From the NCBI GenBank assembly GCA_034428595.1, contig DAOUHO010000013.1, positions 1 to 44,475 on the forward strand: 44,475 nt of DNA, in the 5' to 3' direction. The notes beneath the pieces were generated by a model, which was not told where the DNA came from, made no database searches, and saw only the letters and a list, made by a program, of their open reading frames with translations. Source of the DNA: JAJECS01 sp034428595 (lineage in GTDB: Bacteria; Chloroflexota; UBA11872). The translations under genes were made by a program, and so were the position numbers. The stretch's first letter is position 1. Every line of letters starts with the position of its first letter. Below, piece after piece: positions 15,874-22,570 of this stretch.

Positions 15874-16050
15874 GTGTCGCTCGCCACGGAAAACCTAGCC
15901 GAGATCGTCCTGGAGCTTGCGAAGCGTCCGACCCATGAAACCGTGCGAGCCGATGTCCGCCAGCTGCTGATCGACGGCCTCGGTGTCCCGCGCCAGGATG
16001 TTCAACTTGAAAAGCAAATCCCCGAAGTTCGCGGCCGCATCGACGCGCCC
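15874..16050 (+). pseudogene. Truncated 5' fragment resembling the N-terminus of a type II restriction-modification methylase/nuclease
   Basis: From GTG 15874 about 58 codons read like a real protein: LAEIVLELAKRPTHETVRAD, then RQLLIDGLGVPRQDVQLEKQ, then IPEVRGRIDA. The pattern (a His-Glu-x-Val-Arg helix, a GLG turn, EKQ/EVRGRID) is that seen at the start of N6-adenine methylase/nuclease proteins, where RGRIDALLG leads into a PD-(D/E)xK-like core. At about 16045-16055 the similarity ends exactly where the AT-rich module begins, and no continuation was found to its right. It looks cut by insertion or deletion. The open frame continues to 16305 but as unrelated sequence. Confidence 0.5.
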
Positions 16051-16056
16051 GAAGGC

Positions 16057-16085
16057 TTGGCAAGTGACAATTGCTACGCTAAAAT
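16057..16085 (+). promoter_or_regulatory. Strong sigma-70-type promoter of the AT-rich two-gene module
   Basis: TTGGCA at 16057-16062, a 17-base spacer and TAAAAT at 16080-16085 each match consensus at five of six positions. It lies at the left edge of the AT-rich DNA and drives towards the gene starting at 16125. Confidence 0.6.
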
Positions 16086-16100
16086 TGCCACAATAGTCAC
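16064..16100 (+). promoter_or_regulatory. Operator-like repeats around the -10 box
   Basis: GTGAC at 16064-16068 and its complement GTCAC at 16096-16100 flank the -10 region. Within them the direct repeats AATTGCTAC (16069) and AATTGCCAC (16083) are spaced 14 bases apart. The second gene of the module has an XRE DNA-binding domain, so autoregulation here is a reasonable inference. Confidence 0.4.
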
Positions 16101-16124
16101 ATCCAGCCGGCGAGGAGGCCCGAT

Positions 16125-16799
16125 TTGCTGGAGAAATCACCCGATGAGGCGCAAGAGCAAGGGAATTGGGAGGCGCTTGACACTAATATCGACTCGAATG
16201 TCACACCTAACGGACAAAACCCTGACGAACTGCTTGCGTACCTTTCTGCCCCGATCCGTGCCGTGCATGAAGCCCTGGATCGAGGGGTCTCGGAGGCAGA
16301 GCTAGTCCTGGAAGGGCGCAAATGGGATCCGCACATGTACGCCGACCTCATTCGGTACGAGGCGCGCTGTTGGCTTGAAGATCAGGTGACAACGGCGTGG
16401 CAGATTGATAGGACGCTCGCGAATTCGGGGATTCAGATCACGCGTGGTCCCGTTGTTATGCGGGCACGGATGTCCCAGCACGGCGCCTTGCCAGGTCCAG
16501 GGCGCAGCTATGCACTCCAAGATTTCTATAGACAGCACCCGCTACCGTTGGTGATTGATGGCGCAGTGTTGACTTCCAACGCAAATCTAGTGCTTGCTTA
16601 TACCGTTAACAACGATCAGACTATCGGTCTATGTTTATGTAAACCGAAGAGTGAAGCTCTCTTGGGACGCGAGGCGGAATTTGAATGGAGAAAGAGAGTC
16701 ACGATCAATTCGGGCGAAGGCCTAACCTTCACACCTTCCGCCGATCAGGAGATTGAGTTAGGAGAAGCTATTGAGGGCAGGGATACCGAAATTATATGA
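16125..16799 (+). CDS. Unknown protein encoded with an ImmA/IrrE metallopeptidase
   Basis: I do not recognise this 224-residue protein. The likely start is TTG 16125, placed seven to eight bases after a good GAGGAGG ribosome site; no in-frame ATG occurs nearby. The first 40 residues are acidic and probably disordered. A helical part follows (about 40-105, with DLIRYEARCWLEDQVTTAWQ). The second half looks like a beta-rich domain (VVMRARM, LPLVIDGAVL, NLVLAYTVNN, TIGLCLCKP). There are no membrane segments and no catalytic motif I can name. Its ATGA stop/start overlap with the XRE-ImmA/IrrE gene implies coupled translation. By analogy with ImmA-ImmR and other protease-partner pairs it could be a substrate, toxin or sensor. 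The DNA is clearly AT-richer than the flanks, a sign of transfer. Confidence 0.75.
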   Translation: MLEKSPDEAQEQGNWEALDTNIDSNVTPNGQNPDELLAYLSAPIRAVHEALDRGVSEAELVLEGRKWDPHMYADLIRYEARCWLEDQVTTAWQIDRTLANSGIQITRGPVVMRARMSQHGALPGPGRSYALQDFYRQHPLPLVIDGAVLTSNANLVLAYTVNNDQTIGLCLCKPKSEALLGREAEFEWRKRVTINSGEGLTFTPSADQEIELGEAIEGRDTEII

Positions 16800-17848
16800 T
16801 AGGTGTGCGTGTCCGAATAGCTCGTGAGGCATGCCGATTTACACAGAAGGAGCTGTCGGATATAAGTGGTGTCCCTTTGAGTACAATAAACTCGATTGAA
16901 CATGGTCGGATACAAAAGCCATCAGAGGCATGCATCAATAGAGTCGCGCATACAACGTCTTTTCCCGTTTCATTCTTCCATCTTGGTCCGCTACCGGATA
17001 TTCCTGAGGGATACTTCAGGAAACTCAAGCGAGGCAAGGCTAAAGACACAAAGAGGATGCGGGCTCAAGTTCACCTAATTGCCGAGATTGTACAAAGGGC
17101 TGACCAAAAGCAAACGGTGGCTCTTCCGAGTATATCGATAAGGCCTATTAGCGATAGACGCGAAAGAATTGATCTCAATGAAATTGAAGAAATGGCAAGC
17201 GGCGTTAGGGATTGTATAGGAGTGGACCGGCAAAGTCCGATCCCTGATGTGATTCGCGCCGCCGAACGATCCGGAGTTGTTGTTGTCCGGCTGCCAATTG
17301 AATTCGCCGACCATGACGGTTACTCCGTCTGGCCGGATTTTGGCCTGGATGGACGCCCTATTGTTGCCATTACATCGGGATGTCCGGGCGATCGCGAACG
17401 GGCCAATGTGGCTCACGAGCTTGCACATCTGATTCTTCACACTATGCGGTCGCGTATAGATTGCGACTGGGCGGAAAAGGAGGCGTGGCGACTTGCGGGT
17501 GCTATTATGTTCCCTCGGCATGCAGCGATCAATCTGCTGAGACCTCGGGTGACTTTGCAGGTTCTAATGGCCGCGAAGGCTGCCTACGGCGTGTCTATAG
17601 GGCTGGCTGCGCGAAGAGCTCTTGATCTAAATCTGATATCGGAGCACCACTTTGTGTCGCTTAGGAAGCAAATGTCGGCGCGTGGATGGAATAAGAATGA
17701 GCCAGTTGATGTGCCGAACGAGGAGCCTCTACTGATCAAGAGGATCGTTGAGGGACTTGCGGGTGTGGGATCGCTCCGGGAGCGTGCCGAGCGACTGCAT
17801 ACGCAGTTTTTCTTGGTTCCTGCACTTTCTGGAAATGGTCATTTCTGA
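16796..17848 (+). CDS. XRE-family DNA-binding protein fused to an ImmA/IrrE metallopeptidase
   Basis: The 350-residue protein has an N-terminal XRE helix-turn-helix (residues about 5-60: RIAREACRFTQKELSDISGV, PLSTINSIEHGRIQKPS). A linker follows, then a COG2856 ImmA/IrrE peptidase domain (about 140-260). The zinc motif is HELAH with His207, Glu208 and His211. The family's downstream Glu ligand is probably Glu229 in EKEAWRLAGAIMFP. Such proteins cleave a repressor or partner in response to a signal: ImmA controls ICEBs1 and IrrE/DdrO the radiation response. Here the DNA-binding part is in the same chain, as in many mobile-element and toxin-antitoxin loci. Its ATG overlaps the stop of the unknown upstream gene. 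Codon use and base composition differ from core genes. Confidence 0.9.
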   Translation: MIGVRVRIAREACRFTQKELSDISGVPLSTINSIEHGRIQKPSEACINRVAHTTSFPVSFFHLGPLPDIPEGYFRKLKRGKAKDTKRMRAQVHLIAEIVQRADQKQTVALPSISIRPISDRRERIDLNEIEEMASGVRDCIGVDRQSPIPDVIRAAERSGVVVVRLPIEFADHDGYSVWPDFGLDGRPIVAITSGCPGDRERANVAHELAHLILHTMRSRIDCDWAEKEAWRLAGAIMFPRHAAINLLRPRVTLQVLMAAKAAYGVSIGLAARRALDLNLISEHHFVSLRKQMSARGWNKNEPVDVPNEEPLLIKRIVEGLAGVGSLRERAERLHTQFFLVPALSGNGHF

Positions 17849-17930
17849 CGAAAGCTCGGTCGTTGCTACAGACTCGATTTCCTGCCTGAGCCGCGACAAA
17901 CTTGAGGTTGGCTAGGGGCTCGCGTATCGA

Positions 17931-17962
17931 AGTGCCGCGGCTGAAGCCACGGCTCTCCTACT
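17931..17962 (+). repeat. Short hairpin repeat at the right edge of the AT-rich module
   Basis: AGTGCCGCGGCTGAAGCCAC followed by GGCTCTCCTAC contains an imperfect GCCGCGGC/GCCACGGC hairpin. It has the look of a dispersed short repeat, although no second copy lies in this window. Confidence 0.4.
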
Positions 17963-17984
17963 GGTTGGGGATCTTACCGTTGCC

Positions 17985-18116
17985 ATGATTCCGCACGAAT
18001 GGCTCGCCGGCGGCGGACTGTCAGGGTACATCGCGCGTAAGCAAGTCGTCGCCGATCTCGTATAGGCGGCGGCGGAAGAACAGGCGCTTGCGCGATGGTG
18101 CCCTATGTGGTACTAA
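17985..18116 (+). pseudogene. Remnant of a small gene interrupted by a TAG codon
   Basis: From ATG 17985 the frame reads MIPHEWLAGGGLSGYIARKQ and six more residues to TAG 18063-18065, then continues as plausible protein (AAAEEQALARWCPMWY) to TAA 18114-18116. The composition fits coding DNA on both sides of the stop, so a single decayed gene is likely. No family is recognised. It lies directly before the toxin gene. Confidence 0.25.
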
Positions 18117-18122
18117 CTGCTA

Positions 18123-18452
18123 GTGATCGAGATCCGAGAGTACATTGATCACAGGGGCCGCAGCCCGTTTGCCGACTGGTTCAATCGACTCGACGGTCGG
18201 GTGGCGGCCAGGGTGCGGCTGGTCGTGGAGCGCGTCCGGTCCGGGAATCTGTCCAGCGTCAAGGCTGTTGGCGGCGGGGTCGTGGAGTACCGCATGCACA
18301 CTGGACCCGGCTACCGAATCTATTTCGGCAGGGTCGGTGACACCGTGATCATTCTGCTTGGCGGCGGAACCAAGCAGCGCCAGTCAGCGGATATTGCGGC
18401 CGCCCAGGATCGTTGGGCGGACTACCTACGGCGCAGGCGAGAGGAGACCTAG
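18123..18452 (+). CDS. RelE/HigB-type toxin (phage-derived Gp49-like family)
   Basis: The 109-residue protein begins IEIREYIDHRGRSPFADWFNRLDGRVAARV and continues VGGGVVEYRMHTGPGYRIYFGR, VIILLGGGTKQRQSADI and AQDRWADYL. This is the standard pattern of the Gp49-like/addiction-module killer family, a ParE/RelE-superfamily mRNA interferase fold. The conserved GPGYRIYF and GGGTKQRQ blocks include the basic residues used against ribosome-bound mRNA. The start is GTG 18123. The antitoxin gene follows three bases after the stop, so this is a toxin-first pair as in higBA. Confidence 0.9.
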   Translation: MIEIREYIDHRGRSPFADWFNRLDGRVAARVRLVVERVRSGNLSSVKAVGGGVVEYRMHTGPGYRIYFGRVGDTVIILLGGGTKQRQSADIAAAQDRWADYLRRRREET

Positions 18453-18455
18453 GGA

Positions 18456-18773
18456 ATGCCGCTCACGCGCGATTTCAGGGAGACGGTGATGGCCCGCGCA
18501 GGGCGCGATCCGGTGTTCCGAGAAGGGCTGCTGAACGAAGGAATCGGGGCGCTGCTGAATGGCGAGGTGGATGTTGGCAAGGCCCTGCTGCGCGACTACA
18601 TCAACGCTACGGTGGGGTTCGATGAGTTGGGCCGCTTGACCGGCAAATCGTCCAAGAGCCTGATGCGCATGTTCGGTCCCAACGGCAACCCGCAGGCTCG
18701 CAACCTGTTCGAGGTCATCAACCAGATCCAGCGACACGAGGGCGTTCGGCTGCACGTCACCGCCGTGCGCTAG
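18456..18773 (+). CDS. HigA-like antitoxin (HTH transcriptional regulator)
   Basis: The 105-residue protein matches the antidote family paired with Gp49-like toxins. The N-terminal part is TRDFRETVMARAGRDPVFRE, followed by GALLNGEVDVGKALLRDYIN. The C-terminal DNA-binding region is VGFDELGRLTGKSSKSLMRMFGPNGNPQARNLFEVINQI. It should bind and inhibit the upstream toxin and repress the shared promoter. The ATG lies three bases after the toxin stop. The pair closes the accessory island on the right. Confidence 0.88.
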   Translation: MPLTRDFRETVMARAGRDPVFREGLLNEGIGALLNGEVDVGKALLRDYINATVGFDELGRLTGKSSKSLMRMFGPNGNPQARNLFEVINQIQRHEGVRLHVTAVR

Positions 18774-18882
18774 TGCGCCTGGCGGCGCTGAAACGCGGGC
18801 ACGGGCTTATCGTCCGGGGCTTGAATGCGGCGAGGGCGTGGAGTCGCGGGGCGACCACCAGGCTCTGTGCCATCGAGCTGGC

Positions 18883-18901
18883 TTGGGCAAGCATTGCCCA
18901 A
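18883..18901 (+). repeat. Perfect 8-bp inverted repeat downstream of the toxin-antitoxin pair
   Basis: TTGGGCAA-GCA-TTGCCCAA. It lies about 110 bases after the antitoxin stop and could be an operator or a weak terminator; no run of T follows. Confidence 0.4.
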
Positions 18902-18948
18902 TGCGCATCAGTGCGGCGCCGTCTTCTACGGGGAAGTGCCCGGTTCGG

Positions 18949-19044
18949 CTATCGCTTTCGGAGTTGGGCCGGAACTACGGCCCACATCAGGAAGAGGCCT
19001 AGAAAGGCTACTAGACCAAGAATGGCTTCGACTGGCAACGGCAT
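18949..19044 (-). CDS. Small single-pass membrane protein
   Basis: A 31-residue protein: a short N-terminus, one hydrophobic helix (AILGLVAFLGLFLMWAVVPA) and a basic tail QLRKR. This is the classic N-out/C-in small membrane protein layout. An AGGAGG ribosome site lies one base before the ATG at 19044 but seven bases before an in-frame TTG at 19038, so the TTG may be the real start, giving 29 residues. The protein is too short for most gene callers. The function is unknown. Confidence 0.5.
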   Translation of the reverse strand: MPLPVEAILGLVAFLGLFLMWAVVPAQLRKR

Positions 19045-19168
19045 GCCTCCTACGCTCCGCCGGTTTCCCGGGTGAGCAACTACGGCCACCGCTGCAACTC
19101 CAAGCCCTTCGCCGCTATTCGGCGCGCAGTGTACCGGAGCGCCGACCGTCGCGCGGGCGCTGTCCCCG

Positions 19169-19459
19169 CTAGAGCCGCACAATCTCCCGGGCGTCGCTCA
19201 CCACTTCCAGCGGCAGGTGCAGGGCCTCGACGAAGTTCACGATGGCGGTGAGCTGGCCGTCCACGTAGCGGCTGTCGTTGGCGACGCAGGCCACGCCCAC
19301 CCGCGCCGAGTGCGGCGCCGGATCCTGCTCCAGGTCGGCCACTGCCGCGTTGAACTTGTTGCGCAGCCGCGCCGTGAGCGCCCGCACCACGCGGCGCCGG
19401 TCCTTGAGGGAGTCCGCGCCGTGGATGCGCAGCACCAACTCCAGGGTTCCCACGTGCAC
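19169..19459 (-). CDS. DUF503 family protein
   Basis: The 96-residue protein shows the DUF503 (YlxP-like) pattern: HVGTLELVLRIHGADSLKDRRRVVRALTARLRNKFNAAVADLE, then RVGVACVANDSRYVDGQLTAIVNFVE. The fold is a small alpha/beta ferredoxin-like one. In many bacteria the gene lies by rbfA, infB and nusA and is suspected to act in ribosome biogenesis; those neighbours are absent here. The 30-base gap from the TIM-barrel gene upstream suggests one transcript with it. Confidence 0.9.
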   Translation of the reverse strand: MHVGTLELVLRIHGADSLKDRRRVVRALTARLRNKFNAAVADLEQDPAPHSARVGVACVANDSRYVDGQLTAIVNFVEALHLPLEVVSDAREIVRL

Positions 19460-19489
19460 GTCGGCAGTGTAGGCGGCCGGCGCTCGGCG

Positions 19490-20242
19490 CTATCCGGCCT
19501 TTGAGACCTCCAGCACGTGCGCCCGCGCCTCGCGCACGCCGGCTTCCACCTCCTCGGGCGGCAGATCGTCCGTGCCGTCCCAGCTGAAGGTGAACATGCC
19601 GTAGTAGTTGCGCTCCTCGAGCTGGTCGAGCATGGCGCCGAGGGCTTCTGCGCTATCCGAACCGGCGCCGGCGAGGTGCACGTGGCCAATGCGGGTGCCG
19701 GCGGCGTCGGCCAGCGCCTCGAACGTCAGCCCGTCGCGCGCGGCCTGCGCCGGATCGAGGCTCAGTTGCACGCGCGGATGGCCCACGTCGTCCAGGAACG
19801 AGGCCACCTCTTCGGCCGTGTCCATCCAGGTTTCCGCCTGGTGCGCCAGACACAGGGTGACGCCGGCTTCCTGCGCCGTGCGTCCGTAGGCGCGGACGTC
19901 GTCGGCGGCCTCGCGGCGGTCGTAGTCGCGCGGCGGCGCGGTGGCGATGACCACGCGCGCGCCCAGCTCCGCGGCGAAGCTGATGCGCTGCAGCATGTCG
20001 TCACCGGATGTGGCAATGGCCGTCACCGACGAGGCGCGCAGCCCGCGCGCCTCGAGGCCGGCTTGGACATCCGCCGCGCTCTCGGCCGCCGGGTCCACGT
20101 GGGCCAGCACCGTCGGCGCCGCCCACAGATCGACGTGATCGATGCCGGCCGCTTTCACCCCGTCCAACGCCCGGTCCAACGACTGCGCGCGGAACAAGAG
20201 CGTCGAGCACGCGAGTCGGGTGGAAATGTCGTAGACGAACAT
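19490..20242 (-). CDS. Sugar phosphate isomerase/epimerase family protein (TIM barrel)
   Basis: The 250-residue protein is of the xylose-isomerase-like TIM-barrel (AP endonuclease 2) superfamily. It shows ACSTLLFRAQSLDRALDGVKAAGIDHVDLWA at the first strand, RVVIATAPPRDYDR, TLCLAHQAETW, VQLSLDPAQAARDG and RIGHVHLAGAG. The carboxylate and His positions for a divalent metal are mostly present, although several are changed from the classic Glu/His pattern (HQAETW where HxxN or ExH is usual). The substrate is unknown. It lies directly upstream of DUF503. Confidence 0.85.
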   Translation of the reverse strand: MFVYDISTRLACSTLLFRAQSLDRALDGVKAAGIDHVDLWAAPTVLAHVDPAAESAADVQAGLEARGLRASSVTAIATSGDDMLQRISFAAELGARVVIATAPPRDYDRREAADDVRAYGRTAQEAGVTLCLAHQAETWMDTAEEVASFLDDVGHPRVQLSLDPAQAARDGLTFEALADAAGTRIGHVHLAGAGSDSAEALGAMLDQLEERNYYGMFTFSWDGTDDLPPEEVEAGVREARAHVLEVSKAG

Positions 20243-20328
20243 CGATTCCCGTTGCGAGGCACACCGGATCGGCAGGCTGCCGCCCTATTGTCGCGCATCC
20301 GCTCAAAATTGGCCTACAGGCCGGTCCC

Positions 20329-21189
20329 TTAGGCCAAAAACGGGTTGTGGAGCTTCTCCTCGCCCACGGTCGTTGGCGGACCGTGTCCCGGAAAGAACTT
20401 CGTGTCGTCGCTGCGGGTCATCAGCTTGGCGCGGATGGCGGCCAGCTGTTCGGCATACCCGAGATTGCCCGTCCGGGTGCCGCCGATCGATCCCGCAAAC
20501 ACCGTGTCGCCCACCAGCACCCCGTCGCGCAGCGCGTAGGCCGTGTGGCCGGGCGCGTGACCGGGCGTTTCCAGCGCTTCGAGCGCAAAGGGGCCCACGG
20601 TGAACGGTCCGTCGCCGGTCACGACGTGCAGGTTCGACTCGTCAACGCCGTGGACGAGTGACCGTGCGCCCTCGTGCACCCACACCGGGGCGGGCGCCTG
20701 GGCGTAGACCGCCGCCAGCGCGTCGATGTGGTCGGCGTCGCCGTGCGTGATCAGGTAGGCCGTCACGCGCCAGCCGGCCTCGCTTACGGTCTTGAGCACC
20801 GTCTCCGGCAGTGCGCCCGGGTCCACCACCAGCGCGTCGCCGGTCGCCGGGTCGCCGACGATGTACATCGTCACTCGCATGGGCGGGTGCGGAATCATGC
20901 GCACCTGCAGGCCGCCGGCCAGCGTGGGCGCCTGCGCCTGCGGTCGCCACGCCATCTCGGCGACGTCCCAGAGACTCGGCGCGTGCAACTCCAGCGCCGC
21001 GGCCAGGCGGTCGCTCTCGGCTTGCGTCGGCTGGCGCTCATAGTCCTCCATGCCTTGCACCGTGGCCTCGTCGAGATCCGCCCGCTGCGCGACCTCCGAC
21101 GGCTCAAGGCCGAGCCCGCGGCGCGCCTTGCCGATGACGTCGCCGAACTCGTCTTCCAGCGGTGTCGCCGTCATCTCTGCCGCGCTCAC
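20329..21189 (-). CDS. XRE helix-turn-helix fused to a metallo-beta-lactamase (glyoxalase II-like) domain
   Basis: The chosen start is GTG 21189, which overlaps the glyoxalase gene stop as GTGA and gives 286 residues; ATG 21174 is the alternative. Residues about 10-65 form an XRE-like helix-turn-helix (DVIGKARRGLGLEPSEVAQR, DLDEATVQGMEDYERQPTQAE). The rest is an MBL fold with VVDPGALPETV, ITHGDADHIDALAAV, LETPGHAPGHTAY, GVLVGDTVFAG and FFPGHGPPTTVGEE. The metal motif reads H-x-D-x-D-H rather than H-x-H-x-D-H, a variant seen in some MBL groups. MBL members of this shape are often glyoxalase II-like thioesterases, and the coupled gene is a glyoxalase I, so methylglyoxal detoxification is likely. 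The DNA-binding part suggests self-regulation. Confidence 0.87.
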   Translation of the reverse strand: MSAAEMTATPLEDEFGDVIGKARRGLGLEPSEVAQRADLDEATVQGMEDYERQPTQAESDRLAAALELHAPSLWDVAEMAWRPQAQAPTLAGGLQVRMIPHPPMRVTMYIVGDPATGDALVVDPGALPETVLKTVSEAGWRVTAYLITHGDADHIDALAAVYAQAPAPVWVHEGARSLVHGVDESNLHVVTGDGPFTVGPFALEALETPGHAPGHTAYALRDGVLVGDTVFAGSIGGTRTGNLGYAEQLAAIRAKLMTRSDDTKFFPGHGPPTTVGEEKLHNPFLA

Positions 21190-21569
21190 TCCACGCGCTC
21201 CAGCAGCTCGATCTCGTACCCGTCCGGGTCGTCGATGAAGGCCATCTTCCGCCCGAGCGGGAACTTTTCGCGCCAGCCGTCCGGCCAAATCTCGATCCCG
21301 CGGCGCTCCAGGTCGTCGCAAAACGCGATCAGGTCGGGCACGCCGATGGCGAAGTGCATCAGGTCTTCGGGAACGTTGAGGTCATAGTCCTCGGACCAGG
21401 TGAACTCGATCGTGTGTTCGTTGCCCGGCAACTCCAGGTGCACGATGTGGTTGCCGGAAGGCGATCGATCCGTCCGACTGATGACTCTGAAGCCTAGGAA
21501 GTCCTCGTAGAACCGAATCGAACGGTCAAGGTCGCTGACGCGGATGCGCGTGTGCAGCAGTTGAGCCAT
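21186..21569 (-). CDS. gloA: Lactoylglutathione lyase (glyoxalase I)
   Basis: The 127-residue protein aligns by eye with bacterial GloA over its whole length. All four metal ligands are in place: His6 (LLHTRIRV), Glu55 (TIEFTW), His72 (LMHFAIGV) and Glu121 (YEIELLE). It converts the hemithioacetal of methylglyoxal and a thiol to the S-lactoyl thioester. It is coupled to the downstream XRE-MBL gene, giving a glyoxalase I/II pair. Whether the thiol is glutathione is not certain in a presumed Chloroflexota; a YbdK-type ligase is present at 36771 but is weak evidence. Confidence 0.9.
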   Translation of the reverse strand: MAQLLHTRIRVSDLDRSIRFYEDFLGFRVISRTDRSPSGNHIVHLELPGNEHTIEFTWSEDYDLNVPEDLMHFAIGVPDLIAFCDDLERRGIEIWPDGWREKFPLGRKMAFIDDPDGYEIELLERVE

Positions 21570-21605
21570 CAGTCGGACCTCCTCACGCAGCGCTGGTCCA
21601 TAGTC

Positions 21606-22364
21606 TCACGCCTCGTGTGTTGGTGCGTCCGCCGGCTCGTCCGGCCCATCGGTCTCGGCTGTCGAACGGGCCCAAAACGGCAGCACGGGCCGTCCCCGCC
21701 ATCGCGCCAGCAGAATGTAGAGCGCCGGACCGGCGACTGCCGCCAGCCACGGGATGACGTGCACGATGATGACGTTCAGCGTCTCTCGATCCTCGACGAT
21801 CAGCCGGTCGTGCAGGGCGGGATCCTCGATGATCAGCACCACCGCGATGCGGAAGATCAGCGCGCTGCCCGCGTAGATGATCAGCGGCAGCCGCTCGGTG
21901 GCGAACGCGATCAGACCCGAGCCCACGAACAGCAGCGGGATCGAGAGCGCCAGTCCGATGACCAGCAGCAGGATGTCTCCCTGGGCCGCGCCGGCGATGG
22001 TCAGCACGTTGTCCAGACTCATCACCACGTCCGCCAGGATGATCAAGCGCAGCGCCTGCCAGAAGGTGGTCGCCGCTTCGTGGTGCTCCTCGTCCCCGTG
22101 GGGAGCGAGCAGGCGCCAGCCGACCCAGAACAGCGCCAGCCCGCCGACCAGCGAGATGATTGGAATCTGCAGCAGCAGCGTCGCGATGGACGCAAACGCG
22201 ATCCGCAGCACCACCGCGCCGCCCGCGCCGAACAGAATGGCCAGCCGCCGCTGCCGCCCCTGCAGCCGGCTCGCCACCACCCCGATCACCACGGCGTTGT
22301 CGCCGCTGAGGATCAGGTCGAACAGAATGATCTGCCCTAGACCTGTCGCAAACTCCGTCTCCAC
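21606..22364 (-). CDS. TerC family integral membrane protein (YjbE-like)
   Basis: The 252-residue protein has about seven membrane helices and the twin TerC motifs: ILFDLILSGDNAVVIG near the N-terminus and LIILADVVMSLDNVLTIAG in the middle, each with the conserved Asp-Asn in the membrane. Members of the YjbE/Alx group are linked to manganese export and pH or metal homeostasis. The start is GTG 22364. The C-terminus is a short hydrophilic tail. It stands about 40 bases upstream of gloA on the same strand and could be co-transcribed with the glyoxalase genes. Confidence 0.92.
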   Translation of the reverse strand: METEFATGLGQIILFDLILSGDNAVVIGVVASRLQGRQRRLAILFGAGGAVVLRIAFASIATLLLQIPIISLVGGLALFWVGWRLLAPHGDEEHHEAATTFWQALRLIILADVVMSLDNVLTIAGAAQGDILLLVIGLALSIPLLFVGSGLIAFATERLPLIIYAGSALIFRIAVVLIIEDPALHDRLIVEDRETLNVIIVHVIPWLAAVAGPALYILLARWRGRPVLPFWARSTAETDGPDEPADAPTHEA

Positions 22365-22570
22365 GCGAACTCCTCGTCCTGCACCCTCGCCGCCGCGAAC
22401 GCTCGGCGGGCATCTCGGCGGCCTAGCCTACATGCCGGAGCGCATGCGCCGACGCATACCTTGCGGGGCAGCCCCGCGCCTGGCGCCGATGCTTGCGTGA
22501 AAAACCCCACGGTCGAGCGGCGCGAGGCGGGCGATAGTGTGCTTCACAGGCGTGGCACGCTGGCGAGCAC

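Noticed and set aside
18773..19075. 100-codon plus-strand frame after the antitoxin
   Set aside because: Composition and codon use are non-coding-like, and the opposite strand holds the small membrane protein.
20243..20328. Possible terminator between the TIM-barrel and MBL genes
   Set aside because: No stable hairpin with a T-run was found there.
21190..21321. In-frame N-terminal extension of the XRE-MBL protein
   Set aside because: It overlaps the glyoxalase I coding region in another frame and is Arg-rich junk. The GTGA-overlap start explains the gene better.
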